DNA from: Cryptomeria japonica | Lineage: Eukaryota; Streptophyta; Pinopsida; Cupressales; Cupressaceae | Assembly: GCF_030272615.1 (NCBI RefSeq) | Contig: NC_081410.1 | Span: 223,193,415 to 223,257,414, forward strand | Length of the DNA: 64,000 nucleotides | Direction: 5' to 3' | Shown here: positions 1-12,738 of the stretch, one piece after another | How the letters are laid out: each line of letters begins with the position of its first letter | How positions within the stretch are numbered: the stretch's first letter is position 1 | Translations under genes and position numbers: made by a program | The notes under the pieces: generated by a model | The model's input: the letters and a program-made list of their open reading frames with translations, nothing else | The model's database searches: none | What the model was told of the DNA's origin: nothing

Positions 1-3000
1 TATGCCAATCTAATTGTTCTTTTGCATTTTATGTATATTAAATAACCCTCATACCAAGTTACAGGTTCCTATGATATCATCTGCCATTTTTTCTAAAGCC
101 ACTCCATTTGCATTTTCTTATATTTTTCAATGGTGAGATAATTTTTATCAAAGTAAGTTATCTTTGAGTATCATTAAATCTTTCCCATTGAACTTGAATA
201 TTCCTCTGAATTCTTCATGTCACAACATATCATTATGACAGTTTCTAATCCTCAATGATTTGATTTGCTATTTTTCCCGAAGTGACCTTGTTTGCAATTT
301 ATTTTAAATTCTCATGTGAAATGTAATATTAATTCAACTAGTCATTTTCATATGTTAAGATTTCTTATTGTAATTAATCTTATAATAATATAGTCTATTC
401 TTTCAAATATTTATGATACAAGGATGCTTTGTACAAAATCCCAAGTCTCAAGGAATTAATTTAATATCTTCTTGGCTAATGTAAAGTCTATTGAGTATGA
501 TGTTTGCAAGTTATTATTCAGCTAGAATATTATTACTTTGCAAGAGGAAATATAAGTTCATTTTGAGAGATAAAATGTACAGGATCAAGATTCAATTTTG
601 AATTTGATAAATAATATTTTTATGGAATATACATTTAAATCATTTTAAATAAATGATTTGAATAAAAGATATATTTATATGGGACTTATAAAGTTCAAAA
701 CACTTTACACATGGCAGGCTGGCAAAGGATGAAACTCATCGGGAGATTGTTGTAATAAAAAATAAGTCTCCCCAATCTCCAATAAAGATACAACAAAGCA
801 CTCAAGTAATTAATCATTCCGTTCTGAAATGCACGGTGGCTAAAACTGAATTCACGTTTTTACAGTTCGGGCCATTTTTTGAAGCTGAAAATGAATGATT
901 AATGGTGTTTTTAATCTTAAAATGATTACGTGATCATATATCTCACCTTGGGGGGCATTTTTATAATATTTTAATTGTTTTTAAAGTGTTGGTGAGCTGT
1001 TTAAAAGCTCAGATTTGCAAGTGATGACTTGCATATTCTAATTCAGTGAAGGAGACTAAAAGAGGCATGTTTTACCCAATAAAAATAGAGATCCAACTCT
1101 ATCCTTCAATACTCGAATTCATGAGATAATATTAATGAATTTTAAAGTGATAGTATAAAACAATTATGGGCAGCAGAATGGGTGTTTGTTTATAATACTC
1201 AGCATCCCATGAAACATATATTGATATATCAGAAGCTATAAGAGATGTTCTTTGTTCTTTTAATGGTAAATGAGGATCAATTTTCTTTTCTAGAAATACT
1301 ACATGGCGATCTTCAGATGTGCCTAGAAATGGCAAAGCTTGCAAATATGATTGCATTTGTAGTTTCAGTTGATGGCTCTGGAGTTGTGCAAACTTGATAT
1401 CTTGTACGAAGCCAATGGTCATCTATGCTCAGAGCTCTGCATTTTCTGAGCACTATTGGCTTGATCACTGACTCACCAATGGATAAAAGAAAGAAACAGG
1501 ATGCTAAAAAAAAAAGGAAAATACTTTTCAAGTCTAACAAATAAATTTTTGGAAGACTTAAAATTCTGCTGGCAGATATAGAGGAAGTATTCTTAGACCT
1601 TGGTTATATTTTTAATTTCCTTTCAATAAATACAAGTAAATATACTTTGTCATTTTAAATCTTGAAAATCATTAGAATATTTTCATTATATGTTTTTTAA
1701 CCCTTTAAAGTTCATTGAATCATTTTATATTAGGGTAAATATTATTTATTTTTCAAAATCAAAATATGAATATTATAAAGAATATTTCGTAAAAGGGGGA
1801 GATGCATTTTTTCACACAAATGAAAGAGATAAATAGTATTTATTGAAAAGCCATTGCAATAAGGAAATCCTTTCATATGTATATATTTGCCCTAATCCAA
1901 TAAATTGGACATTTTACATTAGGGTAAATAGTTTTAATGTTTTAAAGATCAAAGCATGATTATTATTATTTTGGAGAAAATGTATTTTTACCAAAAGTAA
2001 AGTGATGAAAAGCATTTATTTATTAAAGTGATCCTTCCATATGCATTTTATTTGCCCTAGGTTTATAAATTGAATATATTTATTAGGGTATATTATTTAT
2101 ATCATGTACTTAATAATTTGATTGGTATTTGCAAGGGTATGTTCATGTGATAAAATATTTTCAACCTAATTCAAGTGCCCTAAAAGGTGAAGATGTATTA
2201 GAAGTTTTTCCACCGATAGCATTTTTGCACAAGGAAGTATATGCTTATATTTGCCATATAAAATCTTTTACCTTAGGTTATGAAAAACTCTCATTAGGGT
2301 AAATTATTTTATATGAATAAATATTTACAAGTGTTTAATACTTTGATTTAAGTGAATTATCCTAAATAAGTATTTTACATAAGTGAGAAGGATTATTATC
2401 TAATCAAAGGTGGTATGTAGTTAATGTTTAAAATCAAGGGATTTGTTTGGTTTGTTTTATATATAGGAGATATTGAGGATATGATGAATATTTGCCGAGA
2501 AATGTTATCAAAGCGAGGATAAAGGATATATTATTAAAGCATTATTTAGTATGGTGTTTTAGGGTTTTCCTTTTAAATTATTGTTGCAAACCAAAGGGTG
2601 TGTCCTTTGAAAAACAACAGTTTGTAACTCCATCCTATGTATGAAAGGGTGTGTCCTTTCATATGTGCCTATGGATTCACATACTTATAGGGAGTCATTT
2701 TTTATGTAAAAGAGGAGAGTCATGAGAACAACATACTACTATAAGGACTGAATGCCATTTTGTATTAGGGAAGTTTATAGGAAGAAGAAGTGTTATTTTG
2801 TGCAAGCAATCTATAATGGAGTATCTGCAAGTGCAACTTATGTATGCAATTATTTCCTGAAGATTAACACACAAAGTTCATTGTTTCTTTTTCTAAATAT
2901 TGTGTACACTTTTGTGTTGATGATTATCTTTGTCCTCTTGATAAATCTATTTATAGATTTGCTATGATGTGAATCGCATGTCGTTGCATTAAGTGAAAGA

Positions 3001-3545
3001 TTGAGTTCTTATTGTTTGTGTAATGCATACTAAACCTTCATAGTTGATGAGAAATTGTCTCTTGAGTTGATAAGATATTTTATCCACAAAGTGTCATATA
3101 TATCTCTAGATAGAGGCATTGGTCTGTTATTGATCTTTTAAGGTTTTGATCTGTATGCATTCAAGGTCCTTGATAGAGAAAATTTCTTCCCAAATCCTAT
3201 ATGAACTGATCTATGCAGATTTCATTTAAGTCCTGAAAGCAATCACGTTTTAAATATACATTCACAATCATTTCTTTTCAAAGCATTGAGCTAAAGTACA
3301 TAATTAAGCATAGTTGTAGAACAATAATTTGTCAGTTGTGTAAACTTGCTAAAAGGTTTAAATCCACTATAAATAACCTCTTTTGTGCTTGAGAGGAAGA
3401 GGCACACCCACCTAGGTTCAGTGGAGCCTAAAGTGAAGAGGGATCTAGTCCTTGACTGTCCCTGTTTGTTGGCCAAGGCTGATTGGACTACTTGAGGATT
3501 TGACAAGTCTTTTGGTTTTCCAAACTATGGTTTTGGGAACCAACA
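1..3545 (+). repeat. Element A 5' LTR (left end truncated by window)
   Basis: Closely similar to 5486-8964. It ends in gggaaccaaca, so the terminal CA is kept. It contains an extra run of about 30 bp near 510-540. It also keeps a segment at about 2762-2800 that the 3' LTR lacks, where a short attttgt direct repeat flanks the missing part and suggests slippage deletion. Four degenerate copies of attagggtaaat lie about 170-210 bp apart (about 1731, 1919, 2087 and 2297). Short open frames here are not conserved as proteins and are not called. Confidence 0.85.
2592..2662 (+). other. Twin stem-loops with identical GTGTGT loop (element A 5' LTR)
   Basis: Stem CAAAGG (2592-2597) pairs with CCTTTG (2604-2609) across loop GTGTGT. 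A second stem ATGAAAGG (2641-2648) pairs with CCTTTCAT (2655-2662) across the same loop. The outer stem base pair differs between the two hairpins (C-G against G-C) while pairing is kept. A role in RNA dimerisation, packaging or 3'-end formation is only a guess. Confidence 0.6.
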
Positions 3546-3861
3546 GATATGAAACTCTGCTGGGGAGTTGTCATACATAGTTTGACATTCACCTACAAGC
3601 TCTGGTATTTTTCATTGAAGATTTGATAAGTTTTGTTTTCCCCATCTGAGTCACACAATAGATTGATGACTGTGTTGGGGAGTTGTCTGTAAAACATCAA
3701 TTTTAGAATCTCATTTAAGGTGCTCTATTGGAAGGAAGAACCTAGGAGCTTAATAAGTAATTTTTCCTCAATAGGAGGTGGCGAATCTACCTAACAAGGT
3801 TTTATTCAATTGGTGACTCTACCGAGGGAGAAGACCTAGAGGGAGATGAAAGATTTCCTTT
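3546..3861 (+). other. Element A leader between 5' LTR and gag
   Basis: Untranslated leader. The base after the LTR is not followed by the usual initiator-Met primer site. Instead gatatgaaactctgctggg lies directly next to the LTR end, so the primer tRNA is unclear. A related-looking string, ggtgactctaccgaggga, occurs just before gag near 3812. Confidence 0.5.
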
Positions 3862-5199
3862 TTGAAAATGTTTCAAAGAAAACCATTTATTCCAAATGGC
3901 ATCAGGCCATTGGATCTTAGAAGCTTTCAATTGTTTCCAAACAAGTTGTCTCCTAAGCTTTCACAACTTCTACCAAAATTCCATGGGGAATATGATGAAT
4001 CAACAATTGATCATTTGGATGTATTTTATATATTTGTAAAGGATTATGAGGTTTATATAGAAGATTGTGTGATGAAACTATTCATTAAGACATTGGAGGA
4101 TAATGCTAGAGAAGCTTATGAATCGCTCCCTACACAAAGAATCTCATCATGGAGGGAGTTGGAACAATGGTTATTTGATGTGTTTCATGATGCGGGTGAA
4201 GAAGGAAGCATGTGCTATGAGCATGAGGAACACCAAGAGTGTACTGTGGAAGCAGAATTTTGTGTGTCTGGCTTGGATGAGTTTTTAAATATAAAAAAAC
4301 AAGAAGATGAATCTGTAATAAAGTTCTTCATGAGGATGTTCAAAGTTTATCTAGAGATAATTTCAAATATCGAGCCTCCATTTTATGAGTTATTAGATAA
4401 AATACATAAGTTAGGGTATGATTATCAGTTGTTTAATTTGCTCAGGTATCTACTTGATGAAATGGTCGTAGAAGATAATGAATGCAAGATGAAAATTACA
4501 GATGATCCTGATAAAGAAGGAAGTTTGGATCAGATTGAAGAAGATTTGATTATTGATGGGACCTGTATAGAAATAGACCATATGCAATATCAAAATGATG
4601 AATCTCTCAGTGTGAAATAAATTTCTGAATTATTAGACATAGAATATAAAAAATACATTAAGAAAAATGGTCAAAATTTTCTTCAAAATAAGCAAATTAA
4701 TGGATTAGGTCACATTCAAGGTACGTTTGATGAAGTAAATGATGATTCCCATGGAGATAATATATCAGAGAAATATATACCTTGTGGGAAATATAGTAGG
4801 AGACGTTTGCCTGAAAGTAATATTTTTCTCCTACATAATAAATTTCTAGAGGAATATAAAAATAAGGGTAAAATATTATTGAGATATAATTTATTTCAAT
4901 TAAGGCTAATACAAGAGGATGAAAGAGATTATGTGTATCACATTTTAACCCGAATAACAAGGAAGTTAATTAAATATATTGGAAAAGGGTTTTATAGCAA
5001 GAAAATGAACAATATTTCAAGCAATAAGAGTAATGACATCTTTAGGAGGTGCATGTTATTACAAGAGCAGAATCAGGTGTTTGACAAAAGAAAGGGAATA
5101 TCATCATTTTTTGGGGGGTGTTGGGCCACCCAATTTTATTCAGAGGAGAACCTACAGAAGGGGTGTTATCTAATGGTTTGCTTTTCCAGAGATAACTGA
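3862..5199 (+). pseudogene. gag: Element A gag-like polyprotein (one in-frame stop)
   Basis: One reading frame from ATG 3862 to TGA 5199, broken by TAA at 4618-4620. The N-terminal half resembles Ty3-type retrotransposon Gag: the stretch LPKFHGEYDESTIDHLDVF is followed by a helical region with SSWRELEQWLFDVFHD, the usual capsid-core spacing. The C-terminal half (from about 4807) is basic and not recognised, and I see no zinc knuckle. The frame runs across the presumed polypurine tract into the 3' LTR. There is no protease, integrase or reverse transcriptase. It probably forms, or once formed, particles for mobilisation by a partner. Confidence 0.75.
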
Positions 5200-8100
5200 G
5201 ATCTTGCTATGCCCACAAGGGGCATACGTCCCCTGAAAGAGCCACAGATGGAACCTTAAATTTTTTCAAAATTTAGAGTTCCAAATCTCATGCAAGATAG
5301 GGAGTTCACTGGAGAAATCATGTGAGACACCTACGTTCAGGTATATTTTTCCATTTCAAGCTCCTGAAAGCCTATTCTGATGCATACGTCAAGTGGTTGA
5401 TTTTCAGGTATGTATGTAGTTGCAAATATGGAATCATTCCAAGTATGCCTTTTCGAATCATAATTTCTCTCCATTTAAGCATTATTATGCCAATCTAATT
5501 GTTGTTCTACATTTTATGTATTTTAAATAACCCTCGTACCAACTTGCAGGTTCCTTTGATATCATCTGCCATTTTTTCTAAAGCCACTCCATTTGCATTT
5601 TCTTATATTTTTCAATGGTGAGATAAATTTTTATCAAAGTAAGTCACCTTTTAGTATTATTAAATGTTTCCCATTGAACTTTCATATTGAATTGAATATT
5701 CCTCTGAATTCTTCATGTCACAATGTATCATTATGATAGTTTCTAATCCTCAATGATTTGATTTGCTATTTTTCCCAAAGCGACCTTGTTTGCAATTTAT
5801 TTTAAATTCTCATGTGAAATGTAATATTAATTCAACTAGTAATTTTCATATGTTAATATTTCTTACTGGAATTAATCTTATAATAATATATTATTTTCTT
5901 TCAAATATTTATGATACAAGGATGCTCTGTGCAAAATCCCAAGTATCAAGGAATTCATTTAATATCTTCTTGGCTAATGTAAAGTCTATTGAGTATGATG
6001 TTTGCAAGAGGAAATATACATTCATTTTGAGAGATAAAATATACAGGATCAAGATTCAATTTTGAATTTGATAAATAATACTTTTATGGAATATACGTTT
6101 AAATCATTTTCAATAAATGATTTGAATAAAAGATATGGGACTTATAAAGTTCAAAACACTTTATACATGGCAGGCTGGCAAAGGATGAAACTCATCAGGA
6201 GATCGTTGTAATAAAATATAAGTCTCCCTGATCTCCGATAAAGATATAACAAAGCACTCAAGTGATTAATCAATCTGTTCTGAAATGCACGGCGGCTAAA
6301 ACTGAATTCACGTTTTTACAGTTCGGGCCATTTTTTGAAGCTGAAAATGAATGATTAATGGTGTTTTTTATCTTAAAATGATTGCCCGGATCATATATCT
6401 CACCTTGGGGGGCATTTTTATAATATTTTAATTGTTATTAAAGTGTCGACGAGCTTTTTAAAAGCTCAGATTTGCAAGTGACGACCTACATATTCTAATT
6501 CAGTGAAGTAGACTAAAAGACGCATGTTTTACCCGATAAAAATAGAGATCCAACTCTATCTTTCAATACTCAAATTTATGAGATAATATTAATGAATTTG
6601 ATAGCGATACTATAAGACAATTACGGGAAACAGAATGGGTGTTTGTTTATAATACTCAGCATCCCATGAAACATAGATTGATATATCATAAGCTATAATA
6701 GATGTTCTTTGTTCTTCTAATGGTAAATGAGGATAAATTTTCTTTTTTGGAAATACTGCATGGCGATGTTTAGACATGCCTGGAAATGGTAAAGCTTGCA
6801 AATATGGTTGCATTTGTAGTTTCAGTTGATGTTTGTGGAGTTGTGCACAATCAATATCTTGTAGGAAGCCAATGCTCATATATGCTTAGAGCTCTATGTT
6901 TTCCCAGCACTATTGGCTTGATCATTGACTCACCAATGGATAAAAGGAAGAAAAAGGATGCTAAAAAAAGAAAGAGAATGCTTTTCAAGTCTTACAAATA
7001 AATTTCCGAAAGACTCTAAAATTCTATTGGTAGATACAATGGAAGTATTCTTAGACCTTGGTGATATTTTTAATTTCCTTTGAATAAATACAAGTGAATA
7101 TACTTTGTCATTTTAAATCCTGAAAAATCATTAGAATATTTTCATTATATGTTTTTTTACCCTTTAAAGGTCATTGAATCATTTTATATTAGGGTAAATA
7201 TTATTTATTTTTCAAAATCAAAATATGAATATTATAAAGAATATTTTGTAAAAGGGGAAGATGCATTTTTTCACACAAATGAAAGAGATAAATAGTATTT
7301 ATTGAAAAGCCATTGCAATAAGGAATTCCTTTCATATGTATATATTTGCCCTAATCCAATAAATTGGACATTTTACATTAGGGTAAATAGTTTTAATTTT
7401 TTAAAGATCAAAGCATGATTATTATTATTTTGGAGAAAATGTATTTTTACCATAAGTAAAGTGATGAAAAGCATTTATTTATTAAAGTGATCCTTCCATA
7501 TGCATTTTATTTGCCCTAGGTTTATAAATTGAATATATTTATTAGGGTATATTATTTATATCACATACTTAATAATTTGATTGGTATTTGCAAGGGTATG
7601 TTCATGTGATAAAATATTTCCAACCTAAATCAAGTGCCCTAAAAGGTGAAGAGGTATTAGAAGTTTTTCCATTGATATCATTTTTGCACAGGGAAGTATA
7701 TGCTTATATTTGCCATATAAAATCTTTTACCTTAGGTTATGAAAAAACTATCATTAGGGTAAATTATTTTATATGAATAAACATTTACAAGTGTTTAATA
7801 CTTTGATTTAAGTGAATTATCCTAAATAAGTATTTTACATAAGTGAGAAGGATTATTACCTAATCAAAGGTTGTATGTAGTTAATGTTTAAAATCAAGGG
7901 ATTTGATTGGTTTGTTTTATGTGCAGGAGATATTGAGGAGATGATGAATATTTGCTGAGAAATGTTATCAAAGAGAGGATAAAGGATATATTATTAAAGC
8001 ATTATTTAGTATGGTTTTTTAGGGTTTTCCTTTTAAATTATATCTGTAAACCAAAGGGTGTGTCCTTTGGAAACAACTATTTGTAACTCCCTCCTATGTA

Positions 8101-8964
8101 TGAAAGGGTGTGTCCTTTCATATGTGCCTATGGATTCACATACTTATAGGGAGTCATTTTTTATGTAAAAGAGGAGTCATGAGAACAACATACTACTATA
8201 AGGACTGAATGCCATTTTGTGCAAGCAATCCGTAATGGAGTATCGGCAAGTGCAGCTTATGTATGCAATTATTTCCTAAAGATTAATATACAAGATTCAC
8301 TGTTTCTTTTTCCAAATATTGTGTACACTTTTGTGTTGATGATTATCTTTGTCCTCTTGATAAATTTTTTTATAGATTTGTTATGATGTGAATCACATGT
8401 CATTGCATTAAGTAAAAGATTGAGTTCTTATTGTTTGTGTAACATATGCTGAACCTTCATAGTTGATGAGAAATTGTCTCTTGAGTTGATAAGATATTTT
8501 GTCCACAAAGTGTCATATATATCCCTAGATAAAGGCACTGGTTTGTTATTGATTTTTTAAGGTTTTGATCTGTATGCATTCAAGGTCCTTGATAGAAAAA
8601 CTTTCTTCCCAAATCCTATATGAACTGATCTATGCAGATTTCATTTAAGTTCTGAAAGCAATCTCATTTTAATTATACATTCATAATCATTTATTTTCAA
8701 AGCATTCAGTTAAAGTACATAATAAACCATAGTTGTAGAACAATAATTTGCCAATTGTGTAAACTTTCTAAAAGTTTTAAATCCACTTTAAATAACCTCT
8801 TTTGTGCTTGAGAAGAAGATGCACACCCACCTAGGTTCAGTGGAGCCTAAAGTGCAGAGGGATCTAGTCCTTGACTGTCCCTATTCGTTGGCCAAGGCTG
8901 ATTGGACTACTTGAGGATTTGGAAAGTCTTTTGGTTTTCCAATTTGTGGTTTTGGGAACCAACA
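5119..8964 (+). repeat. Element A 3' LTR
   Basis: Begins TGTTGGGCCACCC directly after a T6G6 tract (about 5108-5118) serving as a polypurine-tract-like end, and ends ...gaaccaaca at 8964. Length is 3846 bp. It is homologous to the 5' LTR throughout. Sub-repeats of attagggtaaat recur near 7189, 7377, 7545 and 7755. Untranslated apart from the end of the gag frame. Confidence 0.85.
8052..8121 (+). other. Twin stem-loops with identical GTGTGT loop (element A 3' LTR)
   Basis: Same pair of hairpins as at 2592-2662. Both stems and both loops are intact, while the spacer between them differs slightly between the LTRs. Confidence 0.6.
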
Positions 8965-9533
8965 CATACCATGTTAAAATACCATACCATAACCACACTT
9001 CCACACTTCATCTCACAAATGAGATCTTACATTTATACAAAACCTAAGACCAAATGTGTAGGTTGGCTCACTAAGAATATTACAATTAAATCAATTACAA
9101 ATAAGTCTTGATGCGATACAACTTGTCGGCTCAATACAGTTACAATAATATCTAGTCAATAAATCATCTCCATAATATGTCGTGCTGATCTAGAATAGAT
9201 AACGTATATTGGTCCATAACCTAGACCTATCTACTGGTAACAACAAATATGTCAACCCGATTAGACCAATAACCAAAACACTAAAAAAAAGTATCCAAAC
9301 CATGTCTTTTACATAATCAAGTGTTTTCTAGATGATAACAAGTCATCATCAGTGTTGGTGAACCATATAATCTATCGATGAGCATATACCAGTGACTGTA
9401 CATAAGTCACTGACCTTGCCAGTGAACACAATGTGTCGGTTCAACAGTAAACCAATATAACAATGTAGATCTCCAAAAGGATAAGTGTTGACATCAATGA
9501 AAAAACCAATGCAACACATCCATAATACCAACA
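8965..9533 (-). repeat. Element B 3' LTR, part (outer portion displaced by element A)
   Basis: Matches 14558-14712 joined to 53234-53647. The inner end is ...ataccaaca at 9533, i.e. TGTTGGTAT on the coding strand. The expected rest of the LTR (equivalent of 14052-14557) is not in the window. Confidence 0.85.
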
Positions 9534-9563
9534 ATCTCCCCCTTTGGCATTGATGGCAACACT
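9534..9563 (-). other. Element B polypurine tract and upstream box
   Basis: On the minus strand a GTTGCCATCAATGCC box is followed by AAAGGGGGAGAT and then the LTR start. The same box plus tract occurs in elements G (45962-45990) and D (48666-48696). The known role of the tract is priming of plus-strand DNA synthesis. Bases 9564-9861 are untranslated 3' sequence of B with nothing else recognised. Confidence 0.8.
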
Positions 9564-9861
9564 AGATTGAAAAACATCTAAGTGCCAAAATAGAATGCCA
9601 AAAACCAAAAAACCAACAATCTCCAAAATAGATCAATACTAGAAATCAAAGCCAAAATACAAAGGGTATATATCTCTCCCCAAATGAATATTGTTTTTCC
9701 ATAGATATCTCTCCCCCTTTGACATCAAACGTCAAAGCAGTTAAGAAGAAATACTAGAACATACAACCAACTACTCCCCCTAAGAAGTAGCTCTCCTCCA
9801 TCAAAGCCAGAAAAAGATCTCTCTGTTAGTTTTGTTTGGTTTGATGTCAATCTTCAATCAT

Positions 9862-10640
9862 CTAAGTCTCTGTCGGTGAGGGTATTACCCCAAGCTGATC
9901 TCTAAGATATTCAAAGGTTTCCTTAGGCAAAGGTTTTGTAAAGATATCTACAATCTGCTCTTTAGTATTCACATAAACCAATCTTACTTCTTTTGCTTCA
10001 ACATTCTCTTTCATTAAATTATATTTGATAGAAACATGCTTAGTCTTAGAGTGAAATATTGGATTCTTTGATATATCAATTGCTACTGAATTATCACAAT
10101 AAATGATTATCGGTTCTTTGCATTTTACCTTTGTGTCCTTCAACATTTGCTTAATCCATAATACCTAAGTACAATTAGTTGCTGCTGCAACATATTCTGA
10201 TTCTGTTGTTGATAATGATGTACAACTCTGCTTCTTGCTTATCCATGGAATCAATCTATTACCAAGAAAGCACCACCAGTGGTACTATTTCTGTCATCTA
10301 CATCTCCTTCCCAATTTGCATTGGTGTATGCACATAAATCAAAATTTTCATTTTTAGGATACCATAAACCAAGATTTGTTGTGCCTTGTAGATACTGTCG
10401 ATTCATGATTTTCTTTAGGATTACTATGAAATATTGAAACAATACATACTCCATTCATTAGATCAGGTCTGGTTTGTGTCAAATATAGTAAACCTCCAAT
10501 CATAGATTTCTATCTTGTTGGATTAACAGGAGTTGAATCATACTTCAATGTTGATTTATCAGTTGTAGTCATAGGAGTACTTACCGGTTTAGAGTTTTCC
10601 ATACCAAATTTCTTTAGTGGTTCCTTCAAGTATTTTGTTT
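9862..10640 (-). pseudogene. rnh: Element B RNase H domain (broken)
   Basis: Minus-strand fragments. One (10454-10251) contains FDLCAYTNANWEGDVDDRNS, the Copia RNase H start; the usual acidic pair reads TNAN, so the first catalytic Asp is lost. The other (10146-9862) contains IYCDNSVAIDISKNPIFHSKTKH and the family C-terminus IFTKPLP. The fragments lie in different frames. A TAG in NCT-stop-VLW (about 10166-10168) is shared with element G at 45366-45368. Confidence 0.8.
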
Positions 10641-10674
10641 GACATATGAATATACCTTTATCAATTTGTGAAAT

Positions 10675-11345
10675 CTACAATCCTAAGAAGAATTTTATCT
10701 CCCCAATCATAGATATTTCAAATTCTTCCTGCATCTTGTTAGAAAAGTCCTTACACAATCCATCTTCTCCTCCAAAAATGATATCATCAAAAAATATTTC
10801 AATAACCAGGATGTCATCATTAGTCACTTTGTAATATATGTTGTTGTCAGCATTACCTTTAGTGTAACCAAGCTTCAAAAGATATTTGTCTAGTCTAGCA
10901 TACCAGGCTCTAGGAGCTTGCTTCAATCCATACAAAGCTTTCCTTAATCTACAAACCATATCTTTAACATTTGTCAATGAAAATCCATCAGGTTGTTCAA
11001 TGTAAACTTCCTCTTCAAGATCACCATTCAGAAAAGCACACTTTACATCCATCTGATATACTTGATAGTTCTTATGAGCTGCAAATGCAAGAAATAATGT
11101 AGGTGCCTCAATTCTAGCTACCGGTACAAAGGTTTCATTATAATCAATTCCCTCTTTTTGTGAATATCATGTACAAACTAATCTTGCTTTGTTCCTGATT
11201 ACCTTACCATCTTCATTAAGTTTATTTCTAAATACCCATTTAGTTCCAATTACATTTTTGTCTTTAGGCCGGGGAACTAGTGTCCATGTATTGTTCTTTT
11301 GAATTTGTTCTAATTCATCTTTCATTGCTTTTTTCCAATGTTCAT
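10675..11345 (-). pseudogene. RT: Element B reverse transcriptase (broken)
   Basis: Contains [39 protein letters not shown] (first catalytic Asp) and [13 protein letters not shown]. The active-site box reads FFDD instead of the usual YVDD or FVDD, with both aspartates kept. TGA at 11167-11169 and TAG at 10675-10677 interrupt the frame. The latter (LGL-stop-I) is at the same codon as in element G. Confidence 0.85.
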
Positions 11346-12738
11346 CTTGACATGCTTCAATAATAGATGATGGTTCAATTTCAGAAATTAAGCATACCTC
11401 TTCATTTTCCAGTCTTCCTCTTGTCATAACACCTTGATACTTATTCTCAATTATCTGATTTTTTGAGTGATTCAGTCTTATATACCTGGGTTTATTCACA
11501 TGATCTTGTTCTTCAGTCACTATGAAATTCTCTGATGATGCCAGTGTGACTGGATCCACATTCTGGACCGACGCAATCTGTATTGGTTCATTTATGATAA
11601 TCTCAACTGTCAGTTCAGAATCTACATATCTTGAATTTCCTCTAAAGTGTTCATCTATCTTCACATTAGCACTTTCAATGATCTTCTGTAATCTTTTATT
11701 AAAACATCTATATGCTGTGTTCTTAGATGAATAACCAAGAAATATTGCTTCATCACTTCTAGGATCAAATTTACCAACATACTCATCTCTCTTAATATAG
11801 CATTTGCTTCCAAATATTCTGAAGTATTTAAGAGTAAGAGTATTACCAAACCATAGTTTGTAAGGGGTCTTACTGCTTTCACCTTTGATGTGAACTCTGT
11901 TGAAAGTGTAAACTGCTATATTTATTGCTTCTCTCCAATACATATGAGGTATATTTTCCTCCAATATCATGTTTCTAGCTGCTTCGAGAATAGTTATGTT
12001 CTTCCTTTCCACAATTCCATTCTACTGAGGTATCCGGGGTGCTGATAGTTGTCTTTTGACATTCACTTCATAGAATGTATTAAATTTATTAGATGTAAAT
12101 TCTCCTCCTTGATCAGATCTCAAACATTTGATTTTCTTACTGGTTTCATTCTCTACCATTGTATTGTATAACTTGAATTTTCCAAAATCCTCTGATTTCT
12201 CTATGAGAAAAGTAACCTAACACATTCTAGAATAATCATCAATAATTACCATAAAATATCTATCTCCCTGTAGACTTCTTGTTCTTGTCGGACCACACAA
12301 GTTAGTATGAATTAAATCAAGAACATTATTGGATTTCTTAGAAATAATCTTAAAAGTTGTTCTAACTTTCTTTCCCATTTGAAATAGCTTACATATCGGA
12401 TTATGAGGTTTCACAATCTTAGGTAAGTCCCTTACTGCCTTAGTTGAACTGATCTTTACAATGCAATCAAAATTTACATGACAGATTCTCTTATGCCATA
12501 ACCAACTTTCATCAATATGTGCAATCAAACATGTCTTATCACTATTGTTCAAATGAAAGATATTACCTTTAGTCGGATTACTAGTTGCAATCTCCAATCT
12601 AGTTCTGTTCATGATTTTGCATTTTCCATTATTGAGTTGTAACTGAAATCTCTTTTCAACTAATTGACCAACACTCAAAAGATTATGCTTCAAATATTCA
12701 ACATAATAAACATTGTCAGTATTGTGCTTACCATCCAA
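11346..12738 (-). pseudogene. INT: Element B pre-integrase and integrase (broken)
   Basis: The pre-integrase zinc region shows WLWHKRICHVNFD but ends ICKLFQMGK, where the family has CKxCQMGK, so a zinc ligand is lost. In the catalytic core the first acidic residue is changed: HTNLCGP for HTDLCGP. The second lies in DDYSR. A TAG stands for a PQQN glutamine just before the third catalytic position (VERKN). A TAG for Trp follows DDYSRMC (12217). Later segments GSKCYIKRDEYVGKFDPRSD and FLGYSSKN mark the C-terminal region. The linker to reverse transcriptase is included. Confidence 0.85.

Larger units (their letters stand above)
1..8964 (+). mobile_element. Element A: gag-only LTR retrotransposon with giant LTRs (LARD-like)
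   Basis: Two long direct repeats (1-3545 and 5119-8964) flank a 1.57-kb internal region holding only a gag-like reading frame. Window base 1 corresponds to base 5486, so the first 367 bp of the 5' LTR lie outside the window. LTRs near 3.85 kb with a short internal region and no pol match the large retrotransposon derivative (LARD) class, here retaining gag. The right end abuts base 8965, where the LTR of Copia element B resumes in mid-sequence. A therefore probably inserted into B, with expected target duplication catac (8965-8969). The matching left copy is out of view. Confidence 0.85.

Noticed and set aside
1132-1540. Overlapping minus-strand frames in the A LTR
   Set aside because: The matching region of the other LTR (6610-7001) keeps only parts of them, with different frames and ends; no motif and no selection signal.
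1722-2310. TTAGGG-containing words as telomere-type repeats
   Set aside because: Single widely spaced words within a longer attagggtaaat context, no tandem telomeric array.
8965-9533. Element B having a truncated 3' LTR by deletion
   Set aside because: The element A boundary coincides exactly with the break and the remaining length matches the other LTR (569 bp), so insertion of A explains it better.
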